Shown here: positions 56,801 to 64,000 of the stretch, piece after piece | Numbering within the stretch: the first letter of the stretch is position 1 | Layout of the letters: each line of letters begins with the position of its first letter | Assembly: GCA_905221605.1 (NCBI GenBank) | Contig: CAJNDS010002494.1 | Location: 108,501-172,500 of the forward strand | From: Symbiodinium natans | Taxonomy: Eukaryota; Sar; Dinophyceae; Suessiales; Symbiodiniaceae | Length of the DNA stretch: 64,000 nucleotides | Direction of reading: 5' to 3' | Notes under the pieces: model-generated | Seen by the model: the letters and a program-made list of their open reading frames with translations, nothing else | Database searches by the model: none | What the model was told of the DNA's origin: nothing | Translations under genes and position numbers: made by a program

Positions 56801-59800
56801 AATGGAAGCTTTCCTTCGACAAGAACCGACTGATCCTACTCGGGCCGCGTATGCGATGGCAGCTGCGCACAACTCTCTGGCCCGAAATCACGGGTTCAGC
56901 CCTCTACAATGGGCTGTGGGTCGTGACCTTGCTCCTGGAGGACATGCGGTCGATGGACCTGGAGATTGGGTTGCCATGCAGAATGCCACAGCTGAGGAGC
57001 CAAGTTCCATGCGAGATCATTTTGAGCTTCGGAAAAGGGCCGAACAAGCCTTTCAGCAGCAAAGGGAGCGAGATATGCTCTCTCGAGCTGTCGCGAGACG
57101 AGCAGGAATGGAGGAAACTTGTGAAATGTCCCGCAAAATTTGTGGCAAAAGGTGTGCAAAAGGGGATAGAGGTCAGCTGGCACAAACTCAACGTCCAACA
57201 GAAGCAGGCCATGAACGAGGCAAAACAACTAGAAGTTCGGCAATGGTTGGCGACTGCTGCGTGCAAAGCAGCTGAGGAGGTCATCCCCAAGGAGCAGCTA
57301 CTCAAAATGCGTTGGGTGCTCACCTTTAAGGGTACTGCGGACCCTTCAAGGGTGAAAGCCAAGGCTAGAATCGTCATACTCGGTTATAGCGACCCGTCTC
57401 TCCTCGAGTTACAGACCGCGTCGCCGACGATGAGCAGGTTGAGCAGGCAACTGTTCTTGAACGCTTGTAGTGTGAACTCTTGGCGGGTTCTTAAAGGCGA
57501 CGTGAAATCCGCCTTCTTGCAGGCCGAATCACCGCAAGCTGCTCGAGGCATCCACGCGCTGCCAGTTCCCGAACTGGCGACCGCTTTGGGAGTTAGTGAA
57601 GAGCAGGCAGTTGTTCTCCTGAAATCGTGCTATGGGTTATGTTCGGCTCCCAGAGAGTGGTATGATGATGTTCATCACACCATTGAACGGCTGGGAGGCG
57701 AGAGGTTGACTACTGATCCATGCGTTTGGCGGATCACCAAGCTCGTCAACGGCAAGAAGGTCGTAGTTGGCCTGGTGACGTGTCATGTTGATGATTTCCT
57801 AATGGGTGGAGATGAGAATGATGAAGCCTACATAGCCTTTTTGGAGGGTTTTCATGCAAAATACTCATGGACTCCTTGGGAACATGACTCCTTCATGCAT
57901 TGCGGTGTCTCTGTATCTCAACATGCTGATTGCTCCTTCACTCTGGACCATAGCGAGTTCTGTCGGGAACTGAAGCAGATAGAGGTTCGTGGCAACTTGG
58001 ATCGTAAGATGACCGAGTCTGAGGTGAGTCAAGTCCGAGCGATTTTGGGTTCAGTGCAATGGCGTGTCTTTCAAACTGCCCCTCAACATGCATCTAAGCT
58101 TTCCATGCTGCAATCCATGATTGCACAACGTGATGCCAGCATGATTCCGACAGTGAACAAATTATGCCGTGAAGTATATGCAGGACGAGATGTTTCTACA
58201 AATGTTCAATCCTTAGGAGCGAAGTCCATGCAAGATGTATGCTTCATTGCATGGTCCGACGCTGCGCTTGCGAATCGTCCGGATATGACAAGCACAGGAG
58301 GATGCATCATCGGGGCCATGCACGTGGATGCGGCAAAGCAAGGCTATGGAAAAGTGAATTCCATCTCATGGCGAAGCGGAAAACTATCCCGCGTCGCTCG
58401 CAGCAGTCTCGCTGCAGAGACGCAAGCCCTTGCTGATGCAGAGCAAGACCTGATGTGGTGTCGTCTTGAATGGGCGGAAATGTCAGGCTACGAAGTCAAT
58501 TTGGCTAAGACATCTGAGGCAGTGAAGTCGGTCCCTGGCTACTTGGTCATTGACGCTAAGGCTCTCTATGACTCCATCCAAAAGGGCGAGATCGGTGTCA
58601 ACATGCGTGACAAGTACACCTCCTTGGAGCTTCTCGCTTTGCTTCAACATCTCAAGGCTCAGAATACGGAAGTGCTCTGGTGTGACTCAGATCATCAGTT
58701 AGCTGACGGATTGACAAAGGTTCAGAAGCAGGATGTTTTGCGGAAGTTCCTTGTGACAGGAACGTGGAGGCTCCGGTACAGTGGAGCTCTGTTGTCCGCC
58801 AAACGGCGGAGAGCAGCAACAGGGATGACAGATCCGACTTCTCCAAATCCTGCCCCGATCACAGCTTCCGTTTATGGTTTTTGGGGTATGTCAGTTCAGT
58901 CGCATCAGGAGGCGAGTTTGTAAACTACAGCTGTGATCATGGCAAAGATGTGAGAGCTTGTGAACATCGCTCGCGCTTTCCGCAGGCATGCCTTTGGCCA
59001 GATTTCCTTTGAGCTACGTGTAGCGATTCTCAGACACCTTAGGTGTCAATTCTCCATCGTGCCATAGGCATATCCTGCAGCGGAGCTGCACATTTCGAAG
59101 CCGGAGCGCTTCTTCGAGGAAAACGACCGCGACTGCATCTTCGGCATTTCCACAGCCCCCTTCGCTGCAGATTCCACATTGCTACCGATAACAAGATAGC
59201 ACAGGGAAGCCTGAAGACATATACATGTATGTATATATACACATATATATGTATACAGAGCATGCCCTTTTATAGTCTCTCTCTCTCTCTCTCTCTTTCC
59301 CCTCTATGTGTGTATAAACATATGGATGATCATTTCAGAAGTGGTGGTGCTTTTTGGTATGTCTACTCATGAAGCTTGAGCTTCGCCGGGGTTGAACAAG
59401 GAGTGAGTTTGGACTGTGCAAAGTTTTCATCAGGCTCTGTGGGTTTTTTTTCTGATGGAAGCCTCTGTGCAGGGCTTTTGTCCTTCGTTCCGTTACTTCT
59501 CCCATACTTGTGACTGTTACCCCTTTTCTCTTGCGAGATGTGTTTTGCATGGGGCGGCAGTGGCTAGTCCAGCTTTCCTGGCCAATCCGAGCCAGTTTTA
59601 GGCTGCCTTTGTCCAGGCTTGCACAGAGTGTCGAAGCATTCTCGAATACATGGGCAGGATGGACATCAAACCAGCCACCGTGCTTAGAATGCCACATGCG
59701 AGCCGACCCACCCTGAAAAAACAAGTTTGCCCCACGATGAAACCATTTAAGACAGGGCAACCATGGTATCCCGCCTTCTCCGGGTGAGGGTCGTTGAATT

Positions 59801-60544
59801 CTGCTTAGTTACTGACTCATTACAACCTTGCCCTTCAACCATGGCAGAATCAATATCGCATTTATTAGGATCGCGAGTGCAGCGACTGGCACGGGAGGAG
59901 ACAGCGAGGGAGCTGCTGCGCAGAAACTGTGTGGTTTGCCACACCGGGATTGGAGTTTGGCATGAAGCATCTTTTTTGAACCATGCCGATGCTCCAAATG
60001 CGCCTTGGCAGAAATGGCCGCAGCAAGTCTATGCGCTTATGCCGGACTGCCCAGGAACGGGCGCAAAAGAATGATTGCATAGTGTTGCAAAAGTTGATGT
60101 ACAAAAGATTAGCAGCGCCATGTGTATAAGGCAACTCGCTACTTCATCGCTGATTGGGTCCTGCTCCGTGCTAAGAAGGACATTCCTGGAAACACAGAGG
60201 TAACCATCTCCTACATTGACGCCTGTGCCGACTACTTCCTTCAAGCATCCTGGCTTGAGAGCCTAGCCGTCTCAGATGTGGCTTTGAAAGAGCGCGCCCG
60301 ACGCTGGCAAGAGACCACTGACCCCGAGCTGTTTGCTGTTCAGCGCAGCCTGTCCAGCAGCGACTTCGAGCGACCTAGCAGCGCAGGTGGGCCCTTGCAA
60401 GAGAAGCAGCGTTACCTGCGACAATTCCAAGCGGAAGCCGGCTCAATCTGGTGCTGGGGCCAGCTTGTACAGTGGCTTCGAGGCGTGAAGATCGCAGCGC
60501 AGAACGCTGGAGACTTGGCACTTGGAGGGGTCGAGCTTTTTTAA
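47339..60544 (+). CDS. TPR-SET domain protein methyltransferase, 3' exons
   Basis: A probable lysine methyltransferase of the TPR plus SET (SMYD-like) kind; target unknown. Proposed exons: 47339-47394, 47517-47665, 47987-48066, 49100-49180, 49789-49848, 50074-50119, 50342-50379 (end uncertain), 50711-50779, 59869-59999, 60116-60544. Phases agree over the first seven. TPR part: DALEAYAEALQLAETEEP, LLANRALVTLRLGRYAETL, PEHAKALFRR, GLGRHVDAAKCLEAVKVLEP. SET part: GLGWRAKRDIAEG and GELLVVGKPLIFA, then SFLNHADAPN (family NHSCxPN) and EVTISYIDA (catalytic tyrosine region). Most donors are GC; the first intron is GT-AG and is a P1 element. One or more exons between 50379 and 59869 remain unplaced (50711-50779 is tentative and would use a GA donor). 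The N-terminal exons lie upstream and were not found. A Ty1/copia element sits in the intron after 50779, in the same orientation. Confidence 0.75.
47395..47516 (+). mobile_element. P1 element forming a complete GT-AG intron (introner)
   Basis: The intron begins GTAGCCCAGTGGTGCC, the P1 family terminus, and ends AAAAG. It joins TPR exons in frame: EEP, then a serine codon split TC/G, then VPLKELC. The element contains the family's AAAGTAACCACCCC motif twice, so it may be a partial internal duplication. The intron and the repeat element have practically the same limits. Confidence 0.75.
48079..48150 (+). repeat. Interstitial telomere-like array (TTTGGGG/TTTAGGG)
   Basis: About ten units starting 12 bp after a TPR exon end, in the intron 48067-49099. 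The rest of that intron carries C and A runs (48320-48353) and palindromic DNA at 48838-48995. Confidence 0.93.
49216..49289 (+). repeat. Interstitial telomere-like array (TTTAGGG)
   Basis: Ten perfect TTTAGGG units, 36 bp after the exon 49100-49180 of the TPR-SET gene. Confidence 0.96.
49488..49755. mobile_element. Tandemly duplicated P3 element
   Basis: Two diverged P3 copies follow each other with a shared left flank (GATAAGCTACGC at 49499 and 49627). Both contain GGGGGTACTACAA- or GGGAGTACTACAA-type centres and the GGACTGCTAGTATAAGGG arm. Only the second keeps the GGGGGGAACATCCCAAC end. It lies in the intron before the exon 49789-49848. Confidence 0.65.
50786..50816 (+). repeat. Poly-G run
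   Basis: About 31 G residues, just after the tentative exon 50711-50779. Assembly length is uncertain. Confidence 0.9.
50985..50989. other. Target-site duplication, left copy
   Basis: ACAAG directly before the left LTR; the same five bases follow the right LTR at 59191-59195. Confidence 0.9.
50990..51291 (+). repeat. Left LTR (302 bp)
   Basis: Begins TGTCAGTTCAG and ends GCTACCGATA; identical base for base to 58889-59190. The 3' end is TA, not the usual CA. Confidence 0.93.
51293..51310 (+). promoter_or_regulatory. Primer-binding site
   Basis: TGGTAGCGGAGCCCGAG starts one base after the left LTR. TGGT at the start complements the ACCA-type 3' end of a tRNA, and TGGTAGC-type sites in copia elements pair with initiator methionine tRNA. 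The tRNA assignment is inferred. Confidence 0.7.
51502..53995 (+). CDS. Copia gag and protease (frame 1)
   Basis: The ATG at 51502 opens a frame reading through Gag (WPDYVRRVRLLFEKTRRRN and downstream helical segments), a lysine/glycine-rich basic stretch (about 52880-52945) and a CCHC zinc knuckle CFICGDKGHAFRDC (53041-53082), which binds RNA. The aspartic protease has its catalytic motif VLDTGATETVG (D at 53287) and a second conserved region LIGIRTLNKMKAIID (about 53527). The frame stays open to 55710, but from about 53.99 kb protein-like sequence moves to frame 2. The upstream TTG at 51493 was rejected as a start in a eukaryote. Confidence 0.85.
53996..54754 (+). CDS. Copia interdomain segment in frame 2
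   Basis: Protein-like sequence (SEIEKIKEQVLAAEMASSL, a VCRTCSLRLLYVPR cysteine pair, then a charged helix ending in EELEYASRQE) is in frame 2, while frame 1 is also open but low in quality. At 54752 a TAG stops frame 2. One base back (-1) the frame reads VEDFDALAVEEAYNLQ and continues in frame 1. The function of this segment is unknown; its length and helical content suggest a linker or assembly domain. Confidence 0.55.
   Translation: MRFTLMAAASEIEKIKEQVLAAEMASSLDESSTTVPSANSKAKPASKGRAKMPSAPLDFERAEGPDPRDPRAVGAPCFSNHEVQPPGRGSKSGANSHAMWRVCRTCSLRLLYVPRTGAHALHRSPGPLSSDTQKQIHEIQAKGEKLEENINLKDRTIGLDAAERSAEQRLAQVRALKAKEVKPKAATMTEAPVATVARSPTSAASSLAGYEVLPTASPPPPVINVDEMNATPGRKKPREQAAEELEYASRQE
54755..55640 (+). 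CDS. Copia-encoded predicted 2OG-Fe(II) oxygenase domain
   Basis: Frame 1 reads ALNMKAVPHTDSNNQDESW, then YTGGDLWLEA, then FRPRQLHATSEWTGDRLA followed by ILAYTSRG. This gives the double-stranded beta-helix dioxygenase signature: H-x-D (H at 55114, D at 55120), distal H (55330) and, nine residues on, R (55357) for 2-oxoglutarate. The H-x-D followed by N, the GG-x-L strand and the LHAT-x(4)-G-x-R-L-x(4)-Y ending are most like the TET/JBP branch, which oxidises 5-methylcytosine or thymine; that assignment is an inference. Not part of standard Ty1/copia. A lysine/arginine-rich tail (PPAKKRRQK) follows. Confidence 0.6.
55640..57110 (+). CDS. Copia integrase with upstream methyltransferase-like part (frame 3)
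   Basis: A -1 change at about 55667 moves the frame (SPKVG to GQVFEAGTHNGFDMTTKGG). 55700-56000 reads LKPRYVWLHVPAG and GGHVIWDILPESPSWNYW. Its layout recalls the VWI-x-PPC...Q...G-HV-W-E segment I know from dinoflagellate copia proteins and from cytosine methyltransferase motif IV, but the PPC cysteine is replaced here. Integrase follows: zinc-binding LHRKLGHPSSHLL with CSEC (56275-56390), catalytic D in LQLDG (about 56466), D in IKLDPEGAF (about 56661) and E in GDVEREI (about 56770). The frame then breaks at about 57100, apparently by a small deletion that removes the integrase C-terminal tail. Confidence 0.7.
57110..58923 (+). CDS. Copia reverse transcriptase and RNase H (frame 1)
   Basis: Reverse transcriptase: RWVLTFKGTADPSRVKAKAR, catalytic KGDVKSAFLQ (about 57499), YGLCSAPREWYDD, then CHVDDFLMGG (57784-57795, HVDD in place of YVDD). 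RNase H: AWSDAALANRPD, SSLAAETQALADAEQ, VIDAKALYDSIQKG and DHQLADGLTKVQK, keeping the D-E-D-D set. The stop lies 34 bp inside the right LTR. Confidence 0.85.
58877..58888 (+). promoter_or_regulatory. Weak polypurine tract candidate
   Basis: GGTTTTTGGGGTA immediately precedes the right LTR. Only the GGGG part is purine-rich, so this is a poor match to a normal copia polypurine tract. Confidence 0.35.
58889..59190 (+). repeat. Right LTR (302 bp)
   Basis: Identical to 50990-51291. It is followed by ACAAG at 59191-59195. Confidence 0.93.
59196..59868. other. Remaining intron sequence after the copia element
   Basis: Contains a TATA microsatellite (59220-59255) and a (CT)n run (59276-59296). No exon of the TPR-SET gene was recognised before 59869. 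Confidence 0.5.
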
Positions 60545-61685
60545 TCCATGACTATGTTTGTGCCCCTAGAGTCCTAGAGCTCGGAACACGATGTAATCTG
60601 CACATGGGGCGGGGGCACCCTGGGGGCATGTTCTCGCAGGACACGGAACTGGACCCACAACCCATAGGACCTAAAGAGAACTGCCCGACACCCTGCAACG
60701 CGGGCGGCAGCAAAAACCGCCAAGTTCTGGAATCGCCAAAGCCCCCAAGAGCCACCCTGGAATCCCTCCAACAACCCTTGAACAAACCTCTTTAAACCCT
60801 CAACCCAAATGGACAGCGGGTGGCAAACAAACACTCAAAATCCCTCTAACATACCCTTAAAACGTCTAAAAAACCCTATAAGCCGCCATGAAAAAGGAGA
60901 GAGAGTGTCGGCTCTGGGGGCGTCTTTGGCTGCTGCGGAGCTCCTTTCCCGGCACTTGGCTGCTGGGTGCAGATATGGAATTCCGGGGTTTATAAAATTT
61001 ATGTTGGGTTTTAGGGTTCAAAATGTGCTGTCAACCGTCCTTTGCTGCGCTGTACTTAGGACATAATCCTCGCTTCTGATTAGTGGGCCCACCCCCCCCC
61101 CCCCGCCCCGAGAATAAAGGCAGGGTGTCTTTTATTTCCTGGGCTGAGGTGAGGGGGTGGGGGAGGTGCGCGGAAAGGGGCTGTCCTCTTGTGTCCTTTT
61201 CCGCTCTTCTTTTTGGAAGGCTTATGCTTTTGCCTTATCATGGTGGGCTCGCCGGGCTTTCCATTATTTTCGGGGTTTTATTAATCCCAAATTCTGACCT
61301 GAGTTCCGGCCCCGTAAGGGGTAGGTCAGGATCGAATGATTTGGGCAATGATCCTAGATGAAAAGTAGTAAGGAATCGCAGCTTTCTGCTGCAGTCTCCA
61401 ATTCCCAAAAAAATCCGAGAGCACGTCGTATCATTACTTAAGCTGGGATCCCAAGTTTGCCTCACTTCCCAGGAGTTTCCATTATTCCTGTAGCCTTCGG
61501 CATTTCTATTTTTCTTGTGTCGCCGATTTTTTTTACTCCCGGGGGTTTTCTGGTGCATTTTGGGACTTTTGGCTCCTGTAATGGAAAGTAGTCTTCCTGG
61601 AGGGTTCGGGCCAAATTTGTTTTTTATGTCCATGGTTTCATTCATCAGATCCTCGGATTAGGAGGGGCTGCATAGGAGAGCCTGA
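60545..61685. other. Intergenic spacer
   Basis: No gene recognised. It is relatively free of TTTAGGG repeats apart from isolated units; C run at 61092-61107. Short phased frames do not resemble protein. Confidence 0.5.
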
Positions 61686-62112
61686 ATGAGCTTTGGTTCA
61701 TTTGGGGGGAGGCACGCTATGCAGGTCCACGACATGCAAGTCTTGGAGGCGTGGGCAGATTGCGCGGCCATGCTGATGGATTTGCCTGAGAGCATCTCAT
61801 CGACCCCGGAGTTTGCCCAGGTCATGGGCCTGTGCATCGACGAAATGCAGCTGAGGGTAGCCCAGTGGTACCCTTTTTTCCCTTTTTTGGGTGGTTCAAG
61901 GTTCCCTTACAGTTGCAAAGTAACCAGCCCCCAAAAAAAGGGTACCCTAATGGTAAGATGGTTAAGGCAGGACAACATCGAGTTCTTCTTTGGACGGAAG
62001 AGCGTGGAAGATGTCGACTTTTCGACCTTGGTCCTTGAGTGGGCAACTTTGAGGTGGTTTCACCAGGCAAGGGCGGCTGCAGCCCAAGCCGTGGACCAGG
62101 GCCCAGTGCTAG
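61686..62112 (+). CDS. Unassigned gene, two exon parts around an introner
   Basis: Exon parts 61686-61855 (ATG at 61686) and about 61967-62112 flank a P1 element. Joined, they read LCIDEMQLR then QDNIEFFFGRKSVEDVDF and LVLEWATLRWFHQARAAAA. The second part ends at a good GT donor (AG|GTGAG at 62113), so more exons should follow; 62757-62830 (reads KWFVFMLPSMSELQKAMT) and 62951-63031 (reads LEQLRKTANSGSSLISIK) are candidates. Without splicing, the 111-bp element (37 codons) is also open in this frame, giving a single 146-codon frame. No family recognised; the real start may be a spliced exon. Confidence 0.5.
61856..61966 (+). mobile_element. P1 element forming an intron inside a reading frame
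   Basis: Begins GGTAGCCCAGTGGTACCC, contains AAAGTAACCAGCCC, and ends GGTAAGATGGTTAAG. The exon sequence AGG lies at both ends (a 3-bp direct repeat), so the exact intron limits are ambiguous by one base: GG-AG or GT-AGG. Length 111 bp equals the copy at 22261-22371. Confidence 0.7.
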
Positions 62113-64000
62113 GTGAGCTAGACTAGTAGGACCTGTGGTAGGACTCGTAGGACTCTGGAGAATCTTTCGGCCTCATCCCTAGACCCTAACCCTAAACCCT
62201 AAACCCTAAACCCCTAAACCCTAAACCCCTAAACCACCCCGTAATGTCACCCTGCAGTGTGGCTTGTCTGCTTGGCGGGTGGCAAAAACAAGACCGCAGA
62301 AAGGCCGCGACTGTGATGTCTGCTGCACTTTCCGTAGCTGGGTGCTTTTGGCTTTAACAGCGGCGTGCAACGCACGATTCAACTTGGTCAGTTCTCAAAA
62401 TCGTGGTTCCTTTTTGGGTGCCCTAAATTGTCGGGGCCGCCTGCCTTGTAACAGTGAGGGACCACAAATCTAGAGAAGCGACCAACCATGCATCCTGGTA
62501 AGGATCGGGTGAAGGTCCTTTGCACGGCTGGCCTGGGGCCTCCGGATCATATCATGCGCGGAAGGCGCGCTTGGGGCTGGGGTTTATAGGGCTTAGAGGG
62601 TTTTACGTGGTTTGTAGGGTTTGTAGGGTTTGCAGGGTTTATGGGGTTTATAGGGTTTATCGGGTTGCTGTTGGGCCTTGCGCTGCCACTGAAACACTGC
62701 CTGCCGAGTCTAGGCCCTATATAGGCACCACGGTTCTCGATGCTTCTGCGATTGGAGGAGGGTCTTTCCAAAAGAAGTGGTTTGTCTTCATGCTCCCAAG
62801 CATGTCAGAACTTCAGAAAGCCATGACCCAGTAGGTAGGACATTGGGAACTTCGAAGATGTCGACACGCACCCTCATGAGGCTTAAAGAGAACCTTGCTC
62901 GGGGATTTTTCGCGGAGGCTCTTAAGGGCCCACCTGGTTCAAAGCAGGTCGCCCCTTGAGCAGCTTCGCAAGACGGCCAACTCTGGGTCGTCCTTGATAT
63001 CTATCAAGCAGCCGGGGGACCCTGCAGGGTTAGTGTAAGCTGCATTTGCTTTGTCGTTTAACTATTTCGTTTCAGAGTCATGACTAATTATCACTACGAA
63101 TAATCCTTAATTAATTGTGGTTTGTAGTATTGCTGTTACTAGTTCTTGTTAGGCATTCAGTTTGTCATTATTTGTGAGTTTTCTACACAATCACTTTTGC
63201 TCCTTATGATTTGCTGTTCATTCAGGAAACTTTCAGCTATGACCATTTTTATAAAGCTATGTATGGTCATGATCAAGCCGGGAGCACGCGGGGTGCTTCG
63301 GCTTAGGCTTGGGGGGCTCTACGAGGGCTTTTGTCGCTGCAACAAAGCATAAGACAAGCAAAACGAGAGGCTTCCAGGCACCAGTTACCTGAAGGTCACT
63401 TTGTTTTGGGGCTCGTAGACCCCACCTCCGACTCCACACATCAAGCTGCGCGGCAACTTGGGGACATGCGAGATCATGCGAGTTCGGATGAACTTACGTA
63501 TTTCCAAACCCTATAAACCCTAAAGCCCTAAACCGTACGACCCTGCCTTGTGGTTCGGCCAGCTATGTGGGAGCGGAAAAGAATCCCTAAACCCTACGTC
63601 CCTACACATTTTCTCCCGCAACCTCCGAAGCAGGGACGGAACAAAAACATCGAAGCTTGCAAGGGAGATGCCGCTTCCCGGCGAGGCCAGGCGCAGAGGG
63701 TACTGGATCAGGGCTTTTAGGGCTGACCAAACTCTACATATATATATATATATGTATATACATTTATATATCTGTAGTTATTTGTATGTATTTCTTTATC
63801 AAAACTTTACTTGCCCATAGGGTGATTCGGACCCATATAACTTGAAATTTGTTTAAGCCCTCTGCGCGCATGATTTGGGACTTGGGACGGAGGTGGTTGG
63901 GCGTAAGGTTTAGAAGGTCACAAGATGTCACATGCCTTGGCAACCATCTACGGCAGCACGTGTTAGACATTTGTCCGGCGCACTAAGCATGGCAGACTTG
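62113..64000. other. Downstream region with scattered exon-like pieces
   Basis: CCCTAAA tract at 62180-62236, a TTTATAGGG/TTTGTAGGG run at 62580-62666, short tracts at 63509-63532 and 63584-63600, and an AT microsatellite at 63737-63775. Exon-like plus segments are at 62757-62830 and 62951-63031. Nothing else recognised. Confidence 0.45.

Larger units (their letters stand above)
50990..59190 (+). mobile_element. Ty1/copia LTR retrotransposon, 8.2 kb
   Basis: Two 302-bp LTRs with identical sequence, a 5-bp target duplication (ACAAG), a primer-binding site directly after the left LTR, and gag-protease-integrase-RT-RNase H order (Ty1/copia, since integrase precedes RT). The coding line changes frame several times, so this copy cannot make a single polyprotein unless frameshifting or assembly error explains it. 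Between protease and integrase lie a cysteine-bearing spacer, a predicted 2OG-Fe(II) oxygenase and a possible methyltransferase-like segment. Identical LTRs mean a very recent insertion. It interrupts an intron of the TPR-SET gene, sense orientation. Confidence 0.93.

Overview
This is nuclear DNA of a dinoflagellate. Four things point there: dispersed tracts of the TTTAGGG telomere motif throughout, introns that mostly begin with GC instead of GT, a relic of the dinoflagellate spliced leader at 33486-33497, and dinoflagellate-type Ty1/copia and LINE (RLE-class) retrotransposons beside a voltage-gated proton channel-like gene. No bacterial or organellar features were seen. No rRNA, tRNA or intact spliced-leader RNA gene was recognised. 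The species is not assigned.

Layout. 1-14.6 kb: a mosaic of short exon-like coding pieces (20-120 bp, mostly plus strand) separated by TTTAGGG/CCCTAAA tracts and short palindromic MITE-like elements; part of it is a coiled-coil gene (about 8.4-12.9 kb). 14.6-20.2 kb: a complete 11-exon HAD-superfamily phosphatase gene (174 aa) that I could join exon by exon; all ten introns can be read as GC-AG (one junction is ambiguous by a base) and most are loaded with telomere-like arrays. 20.2-28.3 kb: more tract-rich mosaic with unassigned exon-like pieces. 28.3-45.3 kb: an island almost free of telomere-like tracts. It holds LINE fragments in both orientations (33.5-39.3 kb), a single-exon membrane protein with a TIR-like domain (40.9-42.5 kb) and a single-exon Hv1-like proton channel (43.2-44.3 kb). 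45.3-60.5 kb: tracts return, and a TPR-SET methyltransferase gene runs from before 47.3 kb to 60.5 kb. One of its introns carries an 8.2-kb Ty1/copia element (50990-59190) with identical 302-bp LTRs and a 5-bp target duplication. 60.5-64 kb: an unassigned gene with an introner inside its reading frame, and further exon-like pieces.

Main biological points. (1) Introns act as the reservoir for telomere-like arrays and short palindromic elements. One palindromic family (GGTAGCCCAG termini) is itself the whole intron at two sites, which is what an introner element looks like. (2) Intron-rich genes sit in tract-rich DNA, while single-exon (probably retroposed) genes sit in tract-free DNA. (3) The copia polyprotein carries, between protease and integrase, a predicted 2-oxoglutarate/Fe(II) oxygenase with an H-x-D...H...R signature, and possibly a degenerate methyltransferase-like segment. 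This matters because dinoflagellates replace much of their thymine with 5-hydroxymethyluracil. All exon joins are read by eye from frame, splice signals and family motifs and have no transcript support here.
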